From: Tetraselmis striata
Taxonomy: Eukaryota > Chlorophyta > Chlorodendrophyceae > Chlorodendrales > Chlorodendraceae
DNA: 64,000 nt
Assembly: GCA_006384855.1 (NCBI GenBank)
Contig: VCJN01003171.1
Span: 124,001 to 188,000 of the forward strand
Reading direction: 5' to 3'
Shown in pieces: positions 22,232 through 32,935 of the stretch. The position numbers were made by a program, and so were the translations under genes. The stretch's first letter is position 1, and every line of letters starts with the position of its first letter. The notes under the pieces are model-generated. The model worked only from the letters and a program-made list of their open reading frames with translations, ran no database searches and was not told where the DNA came from.

Positions 22232-25200
22232 AATTACATGAGCTAGCAGCAGAAGGCGATATCGGAAATCACCAAAATAAAAGGCAATCAGAAAGGTCCT
22301 CTACAACGACTGCGGGGTGGAAGCAGTAACATGAGAAGACGCAGAGTGGGCACGAGCACACGCATCAGACTTGGCCATCTGCACACCGGCAGAGAGAATG
22401 CCGCCCAGGGTACCATGCACGCAAGCCGAGACCCGCTGCAACAGCCCCCGCCGTGTGCGCGACAGGTGACGGCGGAACTCAGCAGGTTGGCCGGCGACAA
22501 AGTTTCGAAGTGCCTGAACGGATTGACCACGAAGAAAGCAAGAGGTCGGGGCGGAAGGACCGCCAGGGAAGTTGCGCACAGCCAACAGCACCGCGAAGAT
22601 GTAGACCACAGTCAAAGCGGACTTCCCGAGTCGGCCGCGGTCCTCAACCACAAAAGGGTAGTACCGGTGAACACCCTGCACTGGGGCGGAAGACGCCCGG
22701 TCCGCTGCCAACTTAGCATGCTCCGCCTCGGTCGCCGCGATTCCCGGGATGCACCAGCGGGGGTCGTTGCTCCAAGTGGGGGTCGTGGAGGACACGCACG
22801 CGAAGTCGATCATGTAATCGCACGCTGCCCCTCCCCACCCCGCCAGCGTCAGGTCCGACGGCCGCGAGCGGTCCGTTGGGCGCAGCCCACTCGTCTCAAG
22901 GGTCAAGTCGCCGGCTCCCGAGCGGTCCCGGTCAAGCACCGCCCCCGCATCAATTGCCACAGATGCCCACAGATTCTTCAAAGCGGTATGCATGCGGTGC
23001 TTGTAGTTCGCTACGGGGCATATGGGTAGATGGTCCACGATGAAATCCGTAGCGCTCCGGTTCGAGCCATCCGTAGAGCGAAGCCATAAGGGATCAATAC
23101 CACACGTTGGGCCAGGGCAAGTGACAAGCGCGGAACCTCCGCGCGGGCAAAGGCCCAGTACCCGCGCAGCGGCGGCCGCATAAGCAGCATGGGGAATCTT
23201 GCGGGCGGACTCGTGATCCGACTGGAAAAGCGATAGGGAGCCCGGCCCGCACGCGTTGTACAGGCGCAGGGTATCAAGTCGCGAGGCCGCTGCACCAGTA
23301 CGTTGGAAGCTGAGATCGAGGGCCACGAAGTCACGCAAGCGAATCGCACGGCTGAGGTGGCGTTGGACAACCCTGGTCGTGGGTTGATCATCGGAGGTCG
23401 CACCCGAACCCGTACCCGAGGGCGGAGCAGTAGAACCTGGCAGCGATTCTGGGAGGGAAACAGTGGCTGCTGACGGGGGGTGTGCCACTAATTCGCCCGG
23501 CGACGGTATCTTCAGAGCTACAAAAGCGCATGTAGTAACGGTATTGGCAGTACTCGTACCACCGATAGGAAGCAATTGCTGGGCAGCAGAGGCGGCCTCA
23601 CCAGTACCAACTCCAAGAGGAGTGGCCGTAAAAGGAGATGTGGTGACGCGCAATCCTCCGCTAATGCTCGTACCCGTACGGGTCGTAGTACCAGCTGCTG
23701 GATCCGATGCAGCGGTGGTCGTAGCATTACTGACCGTAAGTAACTCGAAGATCTCGTGGGCGTGCCCATACGCCGCGCGTGCGCGCCGCACATCTTCTTG
23801 CGGTAACGTGGTTAGGGCCCGTACAGTCTCGTACACGCGGCGCGTCTCACGCGCCCATGGCAAAGCACTCGTAGCCACGGACGACACCTCGGCGCGGACC
23901 GCCTCGTATAAGGGGCCAAGGGCGGGCCCGTACTCCCGTACCAACTTTGGCAGGACAACCGATTGCGCGGAATAAAACGCCGCAGGGGCCTCGGACTGCA
24001 GCAAGGCCAGATTCAGACCGCCAAAATCCGCGGGCATACTCATCTGAACGATTGCAGCCTCCATGTATGCGCGGTGTAGACTGGTCGCAAGCGTCCAGGC
24101 CAAGCAGCGAAAACGCAGCCGAAATGTTGGCGGCGTCCACGGCCTCCAAGAAAGGGTCCAGCTCCGACGGCGGCATCATGCGGCTGAGGAAGCCAGTCTG
24201 CCGCACCGCGCATACGACCAGCAACCGCATGGCCCCATGGTGGCAGCCGTATCCCGACGTGCCAAAGGAGGCGATGCGCTCCAACAGTTTGGCGTGGGCC
24301 TCCCGGCGCCGCCCCAACGCGCCGGTCATCCACTCGGGGTAATGGCTAATAGGAGCACCCAGGTACACGGCGCCATCCTGGACAGGATCATCGGCCGGGG
24401 TCCGAAATCCTCCCGGGGCCAACTTCTCCCGTACTGTCCGCAACTCGGACTCGCTGTCGCCGGGGTGACGAACGTACCGCGTCTTACTGTCCTGTACCAC
24501 CAGTCCGACTTTGGAAAGCTCCGTGCAGTACTCGTCGAAAACGCGCGGAACGTGGGCCGCGGCAGTGGCCGCGCCACAATCATCCGCAAAACTCTGGCAA
24601 AAAGTATCAGCGGCGGTACGAGCCACAACCGCTTGCACTGGGCCCGCGATAGCGAGGCAGAAGTACAGCGGGGCCAGGACATCACCCTGGCGTACACCCG
24701 TACGAGACTGTAGGGTGGCGCGCAAAGTACCGGGATCATCCGTCGCGTAGTAGTACAGGTCGCTAGGGCGATCGTACAACATCTGGAAAAAAGGGATCAG
24801 GCCATGTAGCCGCGGGTGCTGAAGCAAGCCGTAAAGTATCGCACCCCGGGATACCTCATTGAAGGCATTCCGAATATCCAGGAGTAGTAGTCTTTTCCCA
24901 CCAGTACCACGCCCGCCGAAAAGTTGCAGCGCCACCCGCATGCTCATATACGCCGTCTCACAGCCAGCTCCCGACTGAAAGCTGCGTTGCACCGGGCCCA
25001 TGACCTCCCGCGCATCCGCACCCACTTGCCCCAGAGCGTGGGCGGAGGCCAGGCGCACCGGCACGGAGCCGACGCCGAGCGGGCGTACTCGCAGCGGCTC
25101 GCCGCTCTTTTCCCGCTCCTCGCGCGCGGCGGGGTCGTCCTTGTGGAGCGCAAAGACGGAGCCACTCGCCAAGAAAGCCGCAGTGCGCGAGTGGCACCGC

Positions 25201-26646
25201 CCCGCCAGGCAGCGGTTCACCCACAGGCGCCATGAAGGTACGTCTAGGTCCATGATATGCTCCCAACGCCACCAGTCCACATGCCCTGCGGAAAGGCGGG
25301 GTGCACGACGCAGAACCCGCCGCTGGTCCTCCCCCCACCGCATAACCTCATCCGCATTGTCGCCCCACGACGGCGGCGCCCGTTGCAGGTCCGGCGGTTC
25401 TTCGGGGGGAGAGTACTCCGGGCTGGTGGCAGCAGGAGGCGGATGGAGGGCATCGAGGGCAGGGAGCGCCGCAGCGGCGTCAGACACCATGCCGAGGTCA
25501 GCAGTGTCCAGCGCCTGGCGAGCGCGGCGCAGCTCCTGCACAGCGGTGAGTCACCCCATCAGCCGCAGCATCGGCGCCCCCTTCCGCAGCCTCAGCAGCA
25601 GCCGCCCGCGCCCTCGCAGATCGCCGGCGCTTCCGTCGGCGGGCACTCCGAGATGTGGTCGTCGGCAGCTCACCCGCCTCCATCTGGTAATTATGTAACT
25701 CGCTGCCATCCCGCGATTCGCGCCACAGTTGCTGCATCCCGCACACCGAGAAGCCGGCGCGCACAGCATCCCCTGCCTCCCACAGCCGCACTCGCCGCTC
25801 CGCCAATTTCCGCACAACTGCGGGGCTGCTGGATGGGTAGGGTCGCAGTAGTAGCCCCGCAAATACGCAGACAGCGCCTTCGGCCCCGTACGACCGGTCG
25901 TCGGTAGGAGGGAAGCGGTCAGCATAGGCCAGCGTACGGTCTAGCAGGGGGAAGAGGACAGGCCGAGCTGCGGGACAGACGCCGACAGCCGTGCCCCGCA
26001 GCGGCGTACGGGGCATCTTGCGGTAGACATCGCTGGTAGCGCACCACCGAGCGGTGGCCGCGAGAGCGGCATCGTGAGCGGCTGAGGCAGGAGCCGGCGC
26101 GTGCTGGCGCTGCAGCGCCCGCACGCCAGCTGCCGACGCCGGGAGAGCCACACCGGGGGGCGGAGCCGTGGGAGGAGGGGGGCTGCAGAACTGGCAGGTG
26201 GCGGCACGGGCCGCCGCTTGCGCGCCATGGAACACGTGGTGGCCCGAGCGCGGGCAGCCGTCTCGTGGGACGCACCGCAGATACACAGAAGGGTCGAAAG
26301 TCGTAGCGTAGGCGAGGTGCATGGCAGCTACCTCCGGGTCGTCGGACTCCATCCCGTGGTTCACGTGCGTGCACAAGGGGGCTGGCCGCCGGTAGGTGCG
26401 TCCGCAGCCGCCATCGCAACACCGGAATTGCCAGTCAACGCCCCCGCCGGGCGTCGACGACTGCACCCGCGCCATCGCGCCCACCACCACCGCCGCCCCC
26501 GCCGGGACCGCGACCCCCACGGGAGACCCCCTAGCAGAGGGGCCTGGAGGGGCCAGAGGACGCCCCACGGTGCTGAACCCCCACCGGCCACGCCACAGCC
26601 AGAGGCTGGGGGTCGGGGGAGGCGAAAACAGATGGTATATTAATAA
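22232..26646 (-). mobile_element. Non-LTR retrotransposon with RT and C-terminal restriction-like endonuclease, copy 1
   Basis: The 4.4-kb element lies between perfect 14-bp direct repeats CTGCTGGTATTAAT at 22218-22231 and 26647-26660. Its minus-strand 3' end is GCTAGCTCATGTAATT. It encodes, in order, an N-terminal Cys/His region, reverse transcriptase, a CCHC-like finger and an endonuclease-like domain, the arrangement of the R2 group. The coding region is split over three frames. Confidence 0.82.
22301..26568 (-). pseudogene. RT-RLE polyprotein of retrotransposon copy 1, split in three frames
   Basis: Open segments 26568-25498 (356 aa), 25541-23847 (564 aa) and 24103-22301 (600 aa) overlap by 44 and 257 bp, so two frame changes break what looks like one protein of about 1,400 aa. 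Segment 1 has CCDGGCGRTYRRPAPLCTHV, a zinc-finger-like block. Segment 2 is the RT: motif A LDIRNAFNEV (Asp 222), motif B GVRQGD (282-287), motif C FADD (318-321), all catalytic Asp present. Segment 3 begins with RT C-terminal sequence and has C329, C334, C362, H369 and H372 in a finger-like spacing, then RPSDL (414-418) with Asp 429 and 433 and a GRLGKSA block, resembling the PD-(D/E)xK restriction-like endonuclease. The first frame change lies in a GC-rich stretch and might be programmed or an intron; the second looks like decay. Confidence 0.75.
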
Positions 26647-26668
26647 CTGCTGGTATTAATGGAAAAAA

Positions 26669-27117
26669 TCACATCACATTCGGCTCAGCGCTCCGCCATT
26701 GGAGTGGCCCGGGATGTTGTGCTGGGGAAGGCGTTCTACGTTTGGCGGAAAAGGACGCGACCGAGCTGGCGGCGCATCTGGCGTTGGGTGGCCTGCGTCT
26801 GTTGCACGCCCGTGGCGTCCCGTTCTGGGTTGGACCCCCCACTTCCGCTCCTTGCTGAGAGACCTCAACTTCGAAGCTCCTTTCCTGTCGGCGCCTTCAC
26901 ATTACATTCGGCCTAGTGCCGCTATTGGAGTGGCCCGGGATTGTGTGCTGGGGAGAGCGTCCCTACTGCGTGGAGCGGCGGCTGGCTGGTGGCGATGCTT
27001 GGTCGGAGGCTACCATGGCGGTTCCCGCCTCTGTTGGCCCGTAGCTGGATTTCCTTCTGGATTTCCTTCTGGATTTCTGTGTGGATTTCTTGACTGTTGC
27101 GTCTAGCTCATGTAATC
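26669..27117 (+). mobile_element. Short 5'-truncated retroelement copy with 14-bp target duplication
   Basis: A 449-bp insert in plus orientation is flanked by ATTAATGGAAAAAA at 26655-26668 and 27118-27131. Its 3' end CTAGCTCATGTAATC resembles the end of copy 1. Inside, a module starting near CATTCGGC with GGAGTGGCCCGGGAT occurs twice (about 26680 and 26900, period about 222 bp). The second module matches 58385-58545 in inverse orientation. Confidence 0.75.
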
Positions 27118-27420
27118 ATTAATGGAAAAAAACTCTGATACGGGTTTTCAAAGCGCTGGCAATGCAAACGCTCGCTGCTGGTACTTCAAAGCGTGGCAAT
27201 GCAATTCATGGAACTCTATGCCACTGATATAGAACCCGTTCCTTTAAAATTTTCTGAAAAATCGACGCATCGCTGATTCAACTGTCAAGTTACTTCATAC
27301 GATATATAGGCGCTACATATACCTGCGAAGATTTATGCGACGACGACTCCACTCCTGCTGGAGATTGTCGCTATATTAGTATTTAGTCCTAATTTTTTGA
27401 AGTAACGACTGGGTCTCGAC

Positions 27421-28440
27421 GTTTCGACCAGGGTTGCGTTGCCGGGCTTGCAGTTCAGGGTACTTCAGCCTGAAGTCCCAACTTCAGCTGAATTGAGTTC
27501 AGCCTGAATACTTCCCGGAAATGGCCTGAATACCCCCTATGTGAAGTCCCTTTGAAAATACGAGTTTAAGTCTGGGGAGCGGCTACATGACTGACTACCT
27601 CTGAGTAGTCCGAATCCGTAGACATTTTGTTCCCTGCCGCCCATTAGGGTGTCCTACGTGGCGTAGCCGTATATGGCCCAGATGTGTGGGGGATAGTATA
27701 GAATAGCCCCTATCAGTAGATTAGCTAGTATTGACGTGATAATTTGCAATATATGTACGGCCGGTGCAAAACGATTGAATTCGTATCATAATATGTTATT
27801 ATCGGTTTGGTATAATCTTTATGTTATCTTTGGCGCAATTGACTTGCCGACGGCTGCCGGACGCCACGATGCTGGAAGGAGATCCGCAAGGCACATCACA
27901 CACTGCCACACCACTTTATTTCGCCTCACCAAACCATACACTCTTCTCCCACGATACCAACGAGTGTGGATGCTGCGGAGCCAGCCGCGGAGCCTGCAGT
28001 CGTGAACACCGGCGAGGGTGGCGTTCCGGTGTCATCGGGAGGGGCTCAGCGCACGGCCGCCAGCAGCGCGGCGGCGACATCACCCCGCGGCCGTGCCGCC
28101 GCCCGCCCCCGCCCTGCTAACCGCCGTGACTCATCCCAGTCCCCTACCACGCCTATTCAGTCCGTGTCCCATACCGGCGGTCCCGTGGGTGTCACACATG
28201 TAACAATATGTTCAACCGCACAAAATTGCCAATGCTCTACGCCGCTGTTGGGTTTGGGGGGGGGGGGGGGGGGGGTTCTTCATGCCCGAATTCAGTCTGA
28301 ATACATGCATACCTGAACTGAATAGACTTCAGGCTGAATTCAGGGCCTGAATTCAGCCTGAAGTCTGAATTCAGCTGAATTCAGCTCAGGCTGAACTGAA
28401 TACCCCCAGGGGGTACTTCAGCGCAACCTTGGTTTCGACC
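27421..28440. mobile_element. Element bounded by inverted blocks rich in TTCAGCCTGAA palindromes
   Basis: 27421-27550 and 28280-28440 are made of overlapping TTCAG and CTGAA words (TTCAGCCTGAA, GAATTCAGCTGAATTC) and are bounded by GTTTCGACCAGGGTTGCG on the left and the near-complement CGCAACCTTGGTTTCGAC on the right. This suggests a roughly 1-kb terminal-inverted-repeat element without a transposase ORF. A G20 run (28256-28275) lies just inside the right end. Confidence 0.55.
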
Positions 28441-28475
28441 CTGTTGCTGCTGCTGCTGCACTGACAGAGCGAACT

Positions 28476-28643
28476 TTTGGCGACATGGACGGCACAAAAC
28501 GACATATTGGCGTTACCGGGTACCCAATGCGATATGTGCGTTTCTATACATGAGTCGACAATTTGGCGACATGGACGACACAGAACGACATATTGGCGTT
28601 ACCAGGTACCCAAGGCGATGTGCGTTTCTATATATGAGTCGCG
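28476..28643 (+). repeat. Tandem duplication, period about 86 bp
   Basis: Two copies of a unit starting TTTGGCGACATGGACG, starting at 28476 and 28562, share ACGACATATTGGCGTTACC and TGCGTTTCTATA blocks with a few differences and one small deletion in the second copy. Confidence 0.8.
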
Positions 28644-29500
28644 AAATGCTACAGACGTCAAAGTAATGAAATGGTTTTTTACAACTCAACTTCAAATCGG
28701 CGCCCCACGCGGTGGAGCGAGCGGTTCGGTACCGGGTATGTATAACAAACCAAAGTGTCATTGTTACTTTCGGGCTTCGGTCTGAGCGTTTAAGCGGCGC
28801 TCTCCGTACGCTCGCACACCCGTGCGCACGTTCATTCGATTCTCGCAGTGGGCAGATTCCCTCGTAGCGAGGCGGGCCCGCCGCGCGCGAACCACGGTGC
28901 GCGGACATAGCGTTAGCGGGCGCGGGTGCGGGTGCTACTAAGTGCTGCACACAGCTTACAGCCGCACTGTGAACTTATGTACTACGCGCTTAAATTGCGT
29001 TTCTGTGCATTTTATTGCTGACTGGCAGTTCTTAGTTTTCCGGCGCGCACTAGCGGGCGGGTATCGCTGATATTTGAAGCGCATACGCCACGCGCGGCCA
29101 TGGGCTCGCGACTCAAGATAGCCGCAACATCACCTCGCATGTGCTCAGAGTAGGGCATGGAAATACTCTAGATAACCCTAGATGTACACCTCGTACATGC
29201 GATGTAACGCAATCATTTACATCCAGCAAGATGTTGCATCTCACCAATGCTCTATGCATATGCGTACATGTCCACCATACGCCTTCGCATTCATTGAGCG
29301 ACTACTAGGGCCGGCTACCTCGAGTGGAGATGAGGATATATGCCCAAAGGGCAGCAATCGGTTTGGCGACACTTGGCGTGCATCCTGCGCACCGATTAAG
29401 ACCTACCGTTCATCACTTTTGACGCTTGTAGTAAAGCCCTAAATATGTATTCGGTACACCTGTACCGGTTCTAATGCAATTTCTCGTGTGAATTACACAG
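28644..29500. other. Gene-free interval
   Basis: No supported gene or recognisable repeat; only short open frames. Confidence 0.4.
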
Positions 29501-29509
29501 AAGGCCGTA

Positions 29510-29590
29510 ATAAATTACATGAGCTACAGCAGTACTAATATAAATAAAGATCAACATAGCAGCCCGCTACTTAAAACCGGCCAGCAGATT
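29510..29590 (-). repeat. Retroelement 3'-end-like fragment
   Basis: AATTACATGAGCTACAGCAG on the plus strand is the complement of the CTCATGTAATT ends seen in the retrotransposon copies, followed by a CAACATAGCAGCCCGC block related to the ends at 21860 and 40550. Likely a short relic. Confidence 0.45.
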
Positions 29591-29784
29591 TCTCGTTCAG
29601 GTATTGGTACCCGGGTAGCGACTGCGAGTATCTCCAGGATATATCTAGGAGTATCTACCCTTAGATACTAAGGATTACTGTCACTCATCCGCAGGTCCCA
29701 TCATCGTCCCGCTTCGTGTGGGATGCAGGCGGTTTTCCTCCGTCCCCGTGACCCCCGGCCAGAATAATCCTTGGAGCCCCAGGA

Positions 29785-29880
29785 TTGGCAACAGTGAAAC
29801 CCTTGCAGCTTCTCCACGACAGCCGTGTAGACAGCGATGCAAATACGGGAAGCCCTGGGTAAGCGACGCTCAAGTTCTAG
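29785..29880 (+). repeat. Dispersed repeat, copy 2 (related to 15955-16050)
   Basis: See the copy at 15955; both share CAGTGAAACCCTTGCAGC and AAGCCCTGGGTA in the same order. Confidence 0.6.
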
Positions 29881-30116
29881 TCGAAGGCATCAACAAGCAG
29901 TTTGTGTTGATCTTTTAGTACTGCTTTCAGCGGGGGATTTGTTACTGGCCTTTCGTAACTCACACCAATACTGGGTATGGGGCTCGCAGATCGGCGCAAG
30001 CAGCAGCTACGCTTGCACCGGGGCGCAGAATCAATCGTCAATTCGCTACATCCTGTGGTAAAATATAAATCATTTTTAGATGTCATCGTCAGTCCATCCA
30101 TATCAGGCGGAAGTTA

Positions 30117-32925
30117 TATTAGTTACATGAGCTACCTGCAAAGGGCGATCAGGAAACCACCCGAATAGGCAATAGAAACGTCCACTACGGCAATTGCGCG
30201 GTGGAAGCAGCACCAGAAGAGGCCGGTGCGGAATGAGCACGGGCAAACGCATCAGACTTGGCCGTCTATCTGCACTCCGGCAGAGAGAATGCCACCCAAG
30301 GTACCATGCACTTAAGCCGAGACTCGCGGCAACAACCCCCGCCGCGTGCGCGACATGTGATGGCGGAACTCAGCGGGTTGGCTGGCAACAAGTTTCGAAG
30401 AGCCTAGACGGACTGACCACGAAGGAAGCATGAAGTTGGGGCGGAAGGACCGCCATGGAAGTTGCGCACAACAAGTAACACCGCGAAGACGTAGACCACC
30501 GTTAAAGCGGATTTTCCGAGGCGGCCGCGGTCTTCAACCACAAAAGGGTAGTATGGTGAACACCCTGCCCCGGGGCGGAAGACGCCCAGTCCGCAGCTAG
30601 CTTGTTGCGCTCCGCTTCGGTCGCCGCAATCCCCCGGGTGCACCAGCGGGGGTTGTAGTTGCCCCAAGTGGGGGTCATGGAGGACACGCACGCGAAATCG
30701 ATCAAGTAATCGCACGCCGTCCCCCCCCTTCCCACACCCCGCCCGCATCAACTCTGACGGCCGCGAGCGGTCCGTTGGGCGCAGCCCACTCGTCCCAAGG
30801 GTCAAGTCGCCGACTCCCGAGCGTTCTCGGTCGAGCACCGCCCCCGCTTCGATCGCCATGGAAGCCCACAGATTCTTCAAAGCGGTATGCATGCGGTGCT
30901 TGTAGTTCGCAACGGGGCAGATGGGCAGATGATCCATGACGAAATCCGTGGCATTCCGGTTCGAGCCATCCGTAGAGCAAAGCCATAAGGGGTCAATACC
31001 ACACGTGGGGCAAGGGCATGCAATGTGATAAGCGCGAAACCCCCGCGCGGGTGAAGGCCCAGCACCCGCGCAGTGGCGGCCGAATAAGCAGCATGGGGAA
31101 TCTTGCGGGCTGACTACTCGTGATTCGACTGGAAAAGCGATAGGGATCATGGTCCGCACGCGCTGTACAAGCGCATGGTGTCAAGTCGCGAGGCCGCGGC
31201 ACCCATACGCGGGAAGCGAAGAGCGAGCGAGGGCCACGAAGTCACGCAAGCGAATCGCACGGCTGAGGTGGCGTTGGACAACCATGGTCGTCGTGGGTTG
31301 ATCATCGGAGGCAGCACCCGTACCCGTACCCGAGGGCGGAGCTGTAGTACCGCCTCGCTGAGGTTCTAGTCGGGAAGGAGATGCCACTTACGGAGGGGGC
31401 GCCACAAATTCGCGGGGCGGCCGTATCTTGAGAGCTACGGAAGCGCATCTAGTAACGGTATTGGCACTACTCGTACCACCGATAGGAAGCGATTGCAGGG
31501 CAGCAGAGGCGGCCTCGCCAGTACCAACTCCATCGAGAGTGGCCGTTAAGGAGATGTGGTGACGCGCAGTCCTCCGTTAGTGCTCGTACCCGTACGGGCC
31601 GTAGTACCAGCTCACGGATCCGGTGTAGCGGTAGGTGGTCGTAGCATTACCGGCCGTAAGTAACTCGAAGATCTCGTGGGCGTGCCCGTACGCAGCGCGT
31701 GCGCGTTGCACATCTGCTTGCGGTAACGTGGTAAGGGCCCGTACAGTCTCGTATACGCGGCGCGTCTCGCGCGCCTATATTATGGCAAAGCACTCGTAGC
31801 CACGGACGACACCTCGGCGCGAAACGCCTCGTACACGGGGCAAGGGCGGGCCCGTACTCCCGTACCAGCTTTGGCAGGACAACCGATTGCGCGGAATAAA
31901 ACGCCGCGGGGGCCTCATGCTGCGGCAAAGCCATATTCAAACCGCCAAAATCCGCGGGCACACTCATGTAATTGTGTAACTCGCTGCCATCCCGCGACCG
32001 GCGCCACAATTGATGCATCCCGCACACCGAGAAGCCGGCGCGTACTGCATCCCCCGCCTCCCACAGCCGCATTCGCCGCTCCGCCAATTTCCGCACAACT
32101 GCGGGGCTGTTGGATGGGTAGGGTCGCACTAGTAGCCCCGCAAATACGCAGACAGCGCCTTCGGCCCCGTACGACCGGTCGTCGGTAGGAGGGAAGCGGT
32201 CCGCATAGGCCAGCGTACGGTCCAGCAGAGGGAAGAGGACAAACCGAGCCTCGGGACAGACGCCGACAGCCGTACCCCGCAGCGGCGTACGGGGCATCTT
32301 GCGGTGGGCGTCGCGGGTAGCGCACCACCGAACGGTTACCGCGAGGGCGGCATTATGGGCGGTTGAGGCAGCAGCCGGTACGTGCTGGCGCTGCAGCGCC
32401 CGCACGCCAGCTGCCGACGCCGGGAGAGCAACACAGGGGGGCGGAGCCGTGGGGGGAGGGGGGGCTGCAGAACTCGCAGGTGGCGGCACGGGCCTCCGCT
32501 CGCGCGCCATGGAACACGTGGTGGCCCGAGCGCGGGCAGCCGGCTCGTGGGGCGCACTACACATACACAAAGGGGTCGAAAGTCGCAGCGTAGGCGAGGT
32601 GCATGGCAGCTACCGCCGGGTCGTCGGACTCCATCCCTTGGTTCACGTGCGTGCACAGTGGGGGCGGACCGCTGGTAGGTGCGTCCGCAGCTGCCATCGC
32701 AACACCGGAACTGCCAGTCAACGCCCCCGCTCGGCGTCGACGACTGCACCCGCGCCATCGCAGCGCCGCGCGCCCACCACCACCGCCGCCGCCGCCGCCG
32801 GGACTGCGACCCCCACGGGAGACAACCTAGCAGAGGGGCATGGAGGGGCCGGAGGACGCCCCAAGGTGCTGAACCACCACCGGCCACGCCAAAGCCAGAA
32901 GCCGGGGGTCGGGGGGACCTGTAAT
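30117..32925 (-). mobile_element. RT-RLE retrotransposon, copy 2, internally deleted
   Basis: This segment matches copy 1 (22240-26620) in the same orientation, with the 3' end at TTACATGAGCTAC near 30117. About 1.65 kb corresponding to 24.04-25.69 kb of copy 1 is absent, removing the RT core. The 5' end is cut or overrun near 32925, where the fold-back cluster begins. No target duplication was found. Confidence 0.8.
30404..32887 (-). pseudogene. RT-deleted remnant of the retrotransposon polyprotein
   Basis: Fragments in several frames correspond to the zinc-finger region (32887-31990), and, fused directly after GSELHNY, to SVPADFGGL, which in copy 1 lies 1.65 kb further on, at the start of the third segment. 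The endonuclease part (30404-31159) keeps CPCPTCGIDPLW, DRSRPSEL and EDRGRLGKSALTVV but has frame changes. The RT motifs A, B and C are gone. In copy 1 the two breakpoints both carry CAGATG. Confidence 0.75.
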
Positions 32926-32935
32926 GTCAATGAAA

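Noticed and set aside
28513..28950. 145-aa minus-strand ORF
   Set aside because: It spans the 86-bp tandem duplication and has no recognisable features.
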